Below are positions 17,842 through 23,472 of a stretch of 23,885 nucleotides of DNA, piece after piece. Each line of letters opens with the position of its first letter. Position 1 is the stretch's first letter. Source of the DNA: a virus; IMG/VR virus record IMGVR_UViG_3300032006_000085, positions 1 to 23,885 of that record, one strand, 5' to 3'. The notes beneath the pieces are model-generated. The model had not been told where the DNA came from and ran no database searches. It saw only the letters and a list, made by a program, of their open reading frames with translations. A program made the translations under genes and the position numbers.

Positions 17842-18259
17842 CGATAAACTAATAGAAATGTTAAAGATCCATGAAGGCGTGGAAACTCATGCTTATAAGT
17901 GTAGTGCTTCTAAGATTACTATAGGTGTTGGAAGAAACATAGATCCAGAAGGGGGCATTGGGTTATCAGAAGATGAGATAGATTATCTATTACAAAATGA
18001 TATTGACCGTATTATAACTGAACTAGACTTTGAGTATGGTTGGTTTTCAGAACTTAACGAAGCTAGACAGGATGCAATGATTGATATAAGTTTTAACTTA
18101 GGTCAAACAAGATTAAGAAAATTTAAAAAGGCTTTAACCGCAATGGAGAAAAGTGATTGGGATACAGCAGCAAACGAATTTATGGATAGTAAGTGGTCTA
18201 AACAAGTTGGTAACAGGGCAAAGGAATTAACAGAGATTATACGCAACGGTAAATACTAA
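17834..18259 (+). CDS. Endolysin, GH24 T4-lysozyme type
   Basis: A 141-residue muramidase that cleaves peptidoglycan at lysis. The family's catalytic pattern E-8aa-(D/C)-5aa-T is intact as Glu14, Cys23, Thr29, with 'TIGVGRNID' around the Thr. The position that is Asp20 in T4 lysozyme is Cys here, a known natural variant of the family. Downstream, 'DAMIDISFNLG' and 'SKWSKQVGNRAKEL' match the C-terminal lobe. The length is slightly below the 164 residues of T4 lysozyme. There is no signal peptide or N-terminal anchor, so it needs a holin to reach the wall; a holin lies at 22644. I chose ATG 17834 because 'MNNDKLIEMLKIHEG' aligns with the T4 lysozyme start and GGAG lies just upstream. An in-frame ATG at 17825 would add three residues. 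The gene overlaps the end of the ejection protein. Confidence 0.92.
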   Translation: MNNDKLIEMLKIHEGVETHAYKCSASKITIGVGRNIDPEGGIGLSEDEIDYLLQNDIDRIITELDFEYGWFSELNEARQDAMIDISFNLGQTRLRKFKKALTAMEKSDWDTAANEFMDSKWSKQVGNRAKELTEIIRNGKY

Positions 18260-18513
18260 TGCTTTTATATTTAGAATCTGATCTTGATAGTGCTTATAAA
18301 ATAGATTGTAAGGAGCGTACAAAAAAAGAAAAGCCGTGGATACAAAGGGAAGAGTTTCGAGGACTTTATGAAGAACTTATAGAATTATATATACAAAAAG
18401 CTCAAGACCATATCTTTGTAGATATAACTATGGACGACTTACCATCTTGGGTTTTAGGAGAAGTAGAGAGGACGTTAAGAAACGATGTTGAATTTATTGA
18501 AGAGGAAAAATAA
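18259..18513 (+). CDS. Small phage protein, unknown function
   Basis: An 84-residue acidic protein opening 'MLLYLESDLDSAYKIDCKER'. A probably helical stretch ('EEFRGLYEELIELYIQKAQ') and a Glu-rich end follow. The opening resembles a small uncharacterised family I recall from cyanophages and other marine phages ('MLYTE.QL..AY...C'). It has no membrane segment or signal peptide. The start overlaps the endolysin stop (TAATG), so it should be co-translated with the endolysin. A lysis-accessory role is possible from this position, but nothing in the protein shows it. Confidence 0.65.
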   Translation: MLLYLESDLDSAYKIDCKERTKKEKPWIQREEFRGLYEELIELYIQKAQDHIFVDITMDDLPSWVLGEVERTLRNDVEFIEEEK

Positions 18514-18518
18514 AAGAA

Positions 18519-19598
18519 ATGGCAAATTTTGTTTTCGACAAATATTTTATAATAATTTTTATCTTGCTTATATTTGGGTTACTTCCAAATGAAACATTCT
18601 CTCAGCAGACAGGGACATGTACAGCAGGATCACAATACTGTGAAGCAAATTCGCTTGTGACAACCACAACGGGTACGAATACTAATACTAATACAAACAC
18701 CAATACTAATACTAATACAAATACGAACACTAATACAAATACGAACACTAATACGTCTACTGCAACCAACACAAATAATAATACTAACGTAAATACAACT
18801 TCGTATTCAGGCTCGTCTACCAACACTAATGTTAATACAAATACATCAACAAATACTAACAGTAATACAAACGTAAACACGAACACTAATAACAACAACT
18901 CGACAGTTAGTTCGTCTTCTACAGCAACCAATACCAATGTTAATACGTCTACTGTTAATCAATCAGTAAGTAGCAGCAATGTAAATACATCAACCAGTAC
19001 AAGCAATGCTACGGCTACTAATACGAATAATAACAATTCGGTATCTGAAAGTACTTCATCTTCGGAAGTCACGACAAATAATACAAATGTCAATACTAAC
19101 GAAAACATTAATCGCAACGAAACAGTACAGCGTATTGAGCAGGAAATTAAAAGCCCTCCTCCAAGCGCAATAGCTCCAAGTATAGGAAGCTCTTATTCAC
19201 AAGACCTCTGTACAACAGGAGTGAGTGGTGCTTTACAGACTCAAATCTTTGGGTTCTCTGGAGGCAGAAGCGTAACTGATACAAACTGTGAGCGTATCAA
19301 ACTTTCAAAAACCTTATATGATATGGGAATGAAGGTTGCTGCTGTTAGTCTAATGTGTCAGGATGAAAGAGTATTTTCAGCTATGGAAATGGCTGGAACG
19401 CCTTGTCCTTATATGGGCAGTATAGGCGAAGAAGCCCAAGAGAATTGGGACAGGAATCCACAGGATCAACCAGACGGTATGGTTAGTGTTTCTCATAATT
19501 TTAAAGAGGCCGACAGTGATTCTGAATATGAATATCGTGTGTGGACAAAGGAAGAGTTTTGTAATGAAATGCCTGACGAAGCTGTGTGCAAGTCTTAG
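18519..19598 (+). CDS. Exported protein with Thr-Asn repeat tract and Cys-rich C-terminal domain
   Basis: A 359-residue protein. Residues 1-28 are a clear Sec signal peptide, with a hydrophobic core 'YFIIIFILLIFGLL' and likely cleavage after 'ETFS'. After two Cys near the mature N-terminus, residues about 53-200 are almost only Thr, Asn and Ser, including an unbroken run of alternating Thr-Asn. A Pro-rich hinge ('PPPSAIAPSIG') leads to a folded-looking C-terminal domain at about 215-359. It has six Cys and the segment 'ERIKLSKTLYDMGMKVAAVS'. With eight Cys in all in the mature protein, disulfides in the periplasm or outside are plausible. I recall related C-terminal domains in marine phages but no function. 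An Asn-rich beta-solenoid or amyloid-like fibre or surface adhesin is a hypothesis. Its last 11 codons overlap the next gene in another frame. Confidence 0.75.
   Translation: MANFVFDKYFIIIFILLIFGLLPNETFSQQTGTCTAGSQYCEANSLVTTTTGTNTNTNTNTNTNTNTNTNTNTNTNTNTSTATNTNNNTNVNTTSYSGSSTNTNVNTNTSTNTNSNTNVNTNTNNNNSTVSSSSTATNTNVNTSTVNQSVSSSNVNTSTSTSNATATNTNNNNSVSESTSSSEVTTNNTNVNTNENINRNETVQRIEQEIKSPPPSAIAPSIGSSYSQDLCTTGVSGALQTQIFGFSGGRSVTDTNCERIKLSKTLYDMGMKVAAVSLMCQDERVFSAMEMAGTPCPYMGSIGEEAQENWDRNPQDQPDGMVSVSHNFKEADSDSEYEYRVWTKEEFCNEMPDEAVCKS
18675..18755 (+). repeat. Hexanucleotide (ACN-AAY) repeat tract encoding alternating Thr-Asn
   Basis: Eighty-one bases encode 27 strictly alternating Thr and Asn codons with units such as AATACT, AACACT and AATACA. 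Less regular Thr/Asn/Ser repeats continue to about 19116. Because the unit is six bases, copy-number change keeps the frame. Confidence 0.9.
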
Positions 19599-21906
19599 CC
19601 TTCTTCTAGGAGGACTTGCAAGTGCAACTGACTTCACTATAGGGTCAGCGTCTATTCTCGATCTGAGGAATCAGTCAGGCACGTCACAATGGAACATATC
19701 AGACGATAGTAGATCAGGAGCAATTAATTTAGGTTTTACATTTGGATTTTATGGCAATGAATACACTCAAGGATACATGTCTACGAATGGTTGTTGGTCG
19801 TTTACGACAGTCTATTGTAATGATTATACACCAGATCCGCTACCGGATACAGTTTACACTATCTACCCGTTTTGGACTGATCTTATCAGGGATAGTGGCT
19901 CTAGAATGCTTACCAAGTATTTTGATAATCCTAGCGGTGATGATTATTTTATAGCTGGTTGGTACGATTTAAGAGAGTATCATAGAAACTCCGATAACAC
20001 GTTTGAAATGTGGTTATACGAGAACTCTAATAACATTGAGTTCAGATACGAAGAGCTAGATATTAACAGGCACGATGTTCTGATTGGTATTCAAGGAAGT
20101 TCTACAGAATATGAGCAGTACTTGTTTCACGATGAATGCTCTACAGGATCTACAAATGTTTCTGGATCTTGTGTAACTAGTGATTGGAATAATACAGCCC
20201 ATAATACAGCTTTAGAGAATAAGTCTCTAATGGCAGAGGTAGATATAACGGCACAATGTACCGCTGATCCTCTGTATTCTGTAAATTGCAGCGGATACGC
20301 ACTGGCTTATTTTAATCAGCAATGCGGTATAGACGCTTTATATGATACAGACTGTACCGGGTATGAACAGGCATACATAGATCAGCAATGTACTTTTGAT
20401 CCATTGTATCACACTTCTTGTCAAGGATATGAGTCAGCAATGGCTCAACAACAGGCGATAGAAGATTCGTATACAATGGATGAGGAGTATGAAGATGGAA
20501 GTTACAGTCAAGAAGAGTATGATATGTATGGCTTTTCTCCTGACGAAATGTATATGAGTGAAGGTTATGAATCAGAAGAAGAATTTTATGGATATGAAAC
20601 TGAACTTTGGGAAGAACCTTATTATGATTCATATGCCTCAGAAGAACAGGAGCTTGAAAGCTTTGATCCTACATTTTCAGACGAAACTATTTTTATAGAG
20701 ACAGAAGATTTTTATGAGCCTGTCTGGATTGACATGCAGTTTGATCCTACTACTGATGAATTTGTTATTTATGATGTAGATACAGAATATGGAGATTCTT
20801 ATATTGCACAGTTAGATGAAGAGTATATCTTTGAAGACTTGGCAATCACTGAAAACTGGTTAGCTGTTGAAGATGATTGGCTAGAGGATGAAGCTTTAGA
20901 AGAATTGGAGCCTACACTTTTAGAAGAACAGGCTGAAGAGGTACTTGAAGAACTAGCAGAGATAGTAGAAGAAACTGAACTACTATTTATTGAAGACGAA
21001 GCTTTAGAAGATTTGATAGATGAGGAAGAACTAGAGCTTCTTATTAATGAAGAAGCTTATACAGAGTTAATAGAAGAAGATAATATAGAAGCTATAGAAG
21101 AACAAGAAGAAGATTTAATTGTAGAAGAAGAACCCGTAGAGATTCTTGTAGAGTCTAATTCAAGTTCATCTTCTAGAGTTAATTTTAATAAGGCTGTTGC
21201 TGTTGCTTTAAATTCAGTAAGGGACACAGGATCACAAGCTATAGGATCTTCCAGTATTTCTACAGGCTCATCAGAATCTGAAAATAATGGAGGCTTCCTA
21301 AGAGATCAAGAAGAACAATCATTAGGTCTTCAAGAGTTTCAAGCAGCCGAGATTGGTCCTGAAATAGCTACCTCACCCTTTGAAGTAGCAGAACAGCAGC
21401 AAGAACAGCAGTCTCAGGAGGAGTTTATGTTTGAAGATGGAGGAACTTTTACTCAGTCTGACATGCAGTTTGAAGATGATTTCAATGAAGCAATAGCTGT
21501 AGGAGGAGATATAGGAACCTTTTTAAGTCAACAAGATCCAGACTTCGGAAGATTTGATATAGCTCCACCAACAGTCAGTGAACAGAGGATTGCACAAGCC
21601 GTAGAATCTTTAGCAGATCAGATAGGGGCAGAGGCTGCTCAAGAGAACTTACAAGAACAGCTAGATTCTATGATGCAGGATGGTGGATTTGATACTGATC
21701 AGACGGCAGCAGTAGCTTTCATGGGCTATAGAGAAGGCTTCTCACAGTATACGCAACAGGTCCAAGTTCCTGATAGTAGTAGTTGGTATCTTAGTACTAT
21801 TTTATATGCTGAAGATGATGTACAAGATAATAACTTTAGCTTTTATATGATGGCTGGAAAGTCTCAAAAGAAATTAAATGATATGGTAAATGTAGAGTAT
21901 AATTAA
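19564..21906 (+). CDS. Exported NIDO-like protein with Cys repeats and acidic region
   Basis: A 780-residue secreted protein. The start at 19564 is chosen because 'MKCLTKLCASLSLLLGGLASA' is a textbook Sec signal peptide and AAGGAAG (19548-19554) precedes it. An upstream in-frame ATG at 19486 would bury that signal behind 26 unlikely residues. Mature part in order: (a) about 22-200, a beta-rich nidogen-like domain with 'GFTFGFYGNEYTQGYMSTNGC', 'PFWTDL' and 'GIQGSS'; (b) 231-296, three tandem 22-residue repeats of the form 'QC...PLY...C.GY..AY..Q'; (c) about 300-535, extremely Glu/Asp-rich; (d) about 540-780, Ser and Gln linkers, then a conserved-looking end with 'QTAAVAFMGYREGF'. I recall the Cys repeats and the end from other marine phages. 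There is no lipobox or C-terminal anchor. The role is unknown, and a secreted adhesin or matrix protein acting with the upstream exported protein is a hypothesis. Confidence 0.78.
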   Translation: MKCLTKLCASLSLLLGGLASATDFTIGSASILDLRNQSGTSQWNISDDSRSGAINLGFTFGFYGNEYTQGYMSTNGCWSFTTVYCNDYTPDPLPDTVYTIYPFWTDLIRDSGSRMLTKYFDNPSGDDYFIAGWYDLREYHRNSDNTFEMWLYENSNNIEFRYEELDINRHDVLIGIQGSSTEYEQYLFHDECSTGSTNVSGSCVTSDWNNTAHNTALENKSLMAEVDITAQCTADPLYSVNCSGYALAYFNQQCGIDALYDTDCTGYEQAYIDQQCTFDPLYHTSCQGYESAMAQQQAIEDSYTMDEEYEDGSYSQEEYDMYGFSPDEMYMSEGYESEEEFYGYETELWEEPYYDSYASEEQELESFDPTFSDETIFIETEDFYEPVWIDMQFDPTTDEFVIYDVDTEYGDSYIAQLDEEYIFEDLAITENWLAVEDDWLEDEALEELEPTLLEEQAEEVLEELAEIVEETELLFIEDEALEDLIDEEELELLINEEAYTELIEEDNIEAIEEQEEDLIVEEEPVEILVESNSSSSSRVNFNKAVAVALNSVRDTGSQAIGSSSISTGSSESENNGGFLRDQEEQSLGLQEFQAAEIGPEIATSPFEVAEQQQEQQSQEEFMFEDGGTFTQSDMQFEDDFNEAIAVGGDIGTFLSQQDPDFGRFDIAPPTVSEQRIAQAVESLADQIGAEAAQENLQEQLDSMMQDGGFDTDQTAAVAFMGYREGFSQYTQQVQVPDSSSWYLSTILYAEDDVQDNNFSFYMMAGKSQKKLNDMVNVEYN
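20254..20451 (+). repeat. Three tandem 66-base repeats encoding 22-residue Cys units
   Basis: Units begin at 20254, 20320 and 20386, each exactly 22 codons. Cys sits at unit positions 2 and 12 throughout, Leu-Tyr at 7-8 and Gly-Tyr at 14-15. DNA identity between units is much weaker than the protein pattern, so the duplications are old and under protein-level constraint. Confidence 0.88.
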
Positions 21907-21907
21907 T

Positions 21908-22435
21908 ATGACAGAAGTAGAATATAAAGGTATTAAGATAGGAGGCGGAAAGCTTCTTTTAATACTGCCCTTACTTGGGACAATTTCAGGAGGGCTGTGG
22001 GGAGGCTTTGAGCTATACAATAGACTTCTGGATGCAGAAGCAAAGTTATCTGCACTTCAACCCGCAGCTATAACAGCAGAGATTAACAGACTTGAGACAG
22101 TTTATGACATTATACGAGAAGAACTCGTAGCAGATATAGCTGGAGTATCTAACGATATTGAAGATGTGTCCCGTGACATAGACGAGTCAAATAGACTTTC
22201 AAGAAGCATCGAATCTTCTACTGCTGAAACGCAAAGGGAAGTTCGTAATGATATATATGGGATAGAAAGAGCTATGCAAACACAATTTCAAGACATGAAC
22301 GCAGAACTAAGAACCATGAGAAGTGATCTGGATGATGAAATCAGATCTATAAATGAAGACTTGCGAGAGATCCGCAGCGACTTAGAAGAAAGGATAGAGC
22401 AGATATTGGCTAATCCTTTAAACGATGTAGAATGA
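21908..22435 (+). CDS. Membrane-anchored coiled-coil protein
   Basis: A 175-residue protein. A short polar N-terminus ('MTEVEYKGIKIGGGK') is followed by one transmembrane segment at about residues 16-37 ('LLLILPLLGTISGGLWGGF'). A long charged helical region to the end follows, with heptad-like patterns ('IYGIERAMQTQ', 'LREIRSDLEERIEQI') and the close 'ANPLNDVE'. The topology is probably N-in with the coiled coil in the periplasm. I recall this family in marine phages beside holin-like genes, but its function is unknown to me. By shape it could serve as an inner-membrane spanin or as an anchor for the exported proteins just upstream. It begins one base after the previous stop, and its last four bases (ATGA) carry the next start. 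Confidence 0.72.
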   Translation: MTEVEYKGIKIGGGKLLLILPLLGTISGGLWGGFELYNRLLDAEAKLSALQPAAITAEINRLETVYDIIREELVADIAGVSNDIEDVSRDIDESNRLSRSIESSTAETQREVRNDIYGIERAMQTQFQDMNAELRTMRSDLDDEIRSINEDLREIRSDLEERIEQILANPLNDVE

Positions 22436-22647
22436 AGTCATTTAATTTTAATCATCCTAAAGATGTAAGAATGGGATATATAGAACATCTATACTTTACA
22501 TTGAAAGAAAGTGGAAGATCTTTAGTAGCTTGTATTGTTATGTTTATACACGGGTTTATTCCTTGTATATTTGATTGGTGGTACAGTGATCATATTAAAA
22601 AGACTAAAGAAAGACTAGATAAAGTAAATAAAGGTAGAATAAAATGA
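22432..22647 (+). CDS. Small membrane protein, DUF6356-like
   Basis: A 71-residue protein with 'NHPKDVRMGYIEHLYFTLKES' followed by one hydrophobic helix at about residues 30-52 that includes 'IHGFIPCIF'. A basic tail follows. The 'HP...GY.EH' opening plus 'HG.FP.lF' fits the DUF6356 pattern as I remember it, a small family seen in bacteria and phages with no assigned function. The ATGA overlap on both sides couples it to the coiled-coil protein before and the holin after. A lysis-accessory role is a guess from this context. Confidence 0.65.
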   Translation: MKSFNFNHPKDVRMGYIEHLYFTLKESGRSLVACIVMFIHGFIPCIFDWWYSDHIKKTKERLDKVNKGRIK

Positions 22648-23033
22648 TAGATAAATTAATAGGACCAGTAACAAGTATTGTAGATAAGTTTGTAGTTGAT
22701 AAAGACTTAAAGATGCAACTACAGCATGAATTAGAAACAGCATTACATGACGCGAATATGGCACAGCTTGAAGTTAATAAAGCTGAAGCTGCACATAAGA
22801 GTATCTTTGTAGCAGGATGGAGGCCGTTTGTTGGATGGGTCTGTGGTGTTGCTCTTAGTTATCATTTCATTCTGGCTCCGCTTCTACAGTTTGGATTCGC
22901 TGTTGGAGGAATAGATCAAGCACTACCAGAGTTTGACTTTAGTCAGCTATCTACAGTACTGATGGGTATGTTAGGACTTGGTGGACTTCGGACATTTGAA
23001 AAGATGAAAGGCGTATCAAGAGAGAGTAGATAA
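22644..23033 (+). CDS. Holin, 3TM (gene-transfer-release) family
   Basis: A 129-residue protein. The N-terminal 55 residues are amphipathic helices ('DLKMQLQHELETALHDANMAQ'). 'AGWRPFVGWVCGVALSYHFIL' follows, with further hydrophobic segments to about residue 115 ('STVLMGMLGLGGLRTFEKM'). The 'WRPFVGW' and 'GLGGLRTFEK' signatures are those of the 3TM holin family (GTA_holin_3TM type). Its expected role is to permeabilise the inner membrane so that the cytoplasmic GH24 endolysin can reach the wall. It lies 4.4 kb from the endolysin, separated by the exported-protein cassette. The ATG overlaps the previous stop (ATGA). Confidence 0.88.
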   Translation: MIDKLIGPVTSIVDKFVVDKDLKMQLQHELETALHDANMAQLEVNKAEAAHKSIFVAGWRPFVGWVCGVALSYHFILAPLLQFGFAVGGIDQALPEFDFSQLSTVLMGMLGLGGLRTFEKMKGVSRESR

Positions 23034-23034
23034 A

Positions 23035-23223
23035 ATGATAAACGAAATCTATGATTGGATGGATCAGGTAATAAGACATTCCTTATCTATTTGGTTAGCT
23101 ATTCTTTTATTGACATTCATATGGGGATCAACTGTATGGGCTATCTCTAAATGGATAGGATGGTTTAAGGCTTATAGCAACTTTTTAAAAGAAGAAGGAT
23201 CTAATAATGGAAGAGAAAAATAG
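23035..23223 (+). CDS. Small one-transmembrane protein
   Basis: A 62-residue Trp-rich protein with one hydrophobic helix at about residues 16-38 ('LSIWLAILLLTFIWGSTVWAI') and a hydrophilic C-terminus. It starts one base after the holin stop. Position and size would suit a holin partner (antiholin or pinholin-like), but no family is recognised. Its 3' end contains AGAAGGA, the ribosome site for the next small gene, and overlaps that gene by 17 bases. Confidence 0.65.
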   Translation: MINEIYDWMDQVIRHSLSIWLAILLLTFIWGSTVWAISKWIGWFKAYSNFLKEEGSNNGREK

Positions 23224-23374
23224 AATTGATAAAGCGACAGGTCTTCAGCCGAGAAAAGCTGAATATCCTAAAGCTTTATTAAAAAAGAAGCCATACTCTA
23301 GATATAATATGAGACAGTCTCAGAACGTATCTAAGCTTCGACCAGCTAGAAATAAGGGTAGGAGTAGGGTATAG
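23207..23374 (+). CDS. Small basic protein, possibly truncated by UAG
   Basis: A 55-residue, strongly basic protein ('MEEKNRIDKATGLQPRKAEY', later 'KKKPYSRYNMRQSQ') ending 'RNKGRSRV'. AGAAGGA at 23193-23199, 7 bases before the ATG, is a good ribosome site. The stop is UAG at 23372. Directly after it the same frame stays open for 18 codons of the same basic character ('LRKSLRRAYRRSKGYIRG') up to a second UAG at 23429. The native gene may therefore have ended at 23431, either through a recent nonsense change (for example CAG to TAG) or through readthrough. TAG also ends other genes here, so there is no sign of a changed genetic code. The protein has no recognised family; a nucleic-acid-binding role would fit the charge but is a guess. 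Confidence 0.6.
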   Translation: MEEKNRIDKATGLQPRKAEYPKALLKKKPYSRYNMRQSQNVSKLRPARNKGRSRV

Positions 23375-23386
23375 CTTAGAAAGTCT

Positions 23387-23413
23387 CTTAGAAGGGCTTA
23401 CAGGCGTTCTAAG
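23387..23413 (+). other. Hairpin just downstream of the first UAG of the small basic gene
   Basis: CTTAGAA at 23387-23393 is the exact reverse complement of TTCTAAG at 23407-23413, with a 13-base loop. A second CTTAGAA at 23375-23381 could pair instead, giving two alternative stems. It starts 12 bases after the UAG at 23372. There is no U-run, so a classical terminator is unlikely. Confidence 0.4.
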
Positions 23414-23423
23414 GGGTATATTA

Positions 23424-23445
23424 GAGGCTAGTTGTAGATAGCCTC
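23424..23445 (+). terminator. Hairpin before hsp20, weak terminator or processing site
   Basis: GAGGCTA at 23424-23430 pairs perfectly with TAGCCTC at 23439-23445 around an 8-base loop. It overlaps the second UAG of the small basic frame (23429-23431) and lies 27 bases before the hsp20 start. There is no U-tract after it, so it is not a standard Rho-independent terminator. It could mark a transcript boundary or processing site between the lysis block and hsp20. Confidence 0.4.
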
Positions 23446-23460
23446 ATAACTTGCTTAAAT

Positions 23461-23466
23461 AAGGAG
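23461..23466 (+). promoter_or_regulatory. Strong ribosome binding site for hsp20
   Basis: AAGGAG lies 6 bases before the ATG at 23473. It is one of the best matches in the window and fixes that start. The gene is not overlapped or coupled to the one before, unlike most genes here. Confidence 0.75.
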
Positions 23467-23472
23467 TAAAAT

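Noticed and set aside
18602-18937. A long minus-strand open frame opposite the Thr-Asn repeat tract
   Set aside because: It is the mirror of the low-complexity repeat and gives a Val/Leu/Phe-rich repeat. It has no plausible start signals, and all other genes are on the + strand.
18675-19116. A CRISPR array suggested by short regular repeats
   Set aside because: The unit is six bases, is in frame within a signal-peptide protein, and has no repeat-spacer structure.
19486-19563. A 26-residue N-terminal extension of the NIDO-like protein
   Set aside because: It would place a complete signal peptide internally. The ribosome site and signal peptide both favour 19564.
19742-19954. A short + strand open frame inside the NIDO-like gene
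   Set aside because: It is a shadow in another frame, with no ribosome site and no conserved pattern.
23372-23374. Recoding of UAG across this phage genome
   Set aside because: UAG is also the plain stop of the genes ending at 9589, 19598 and 23223, where reading through gives only very short extensions. Large genes contain no in-frame UAG.
23417-23422. TATATT as a -10 box for hsp20
   Set aside because: There is no acceptable -35 element at the right distance, and the bases are also part of the in-frame basic extension.
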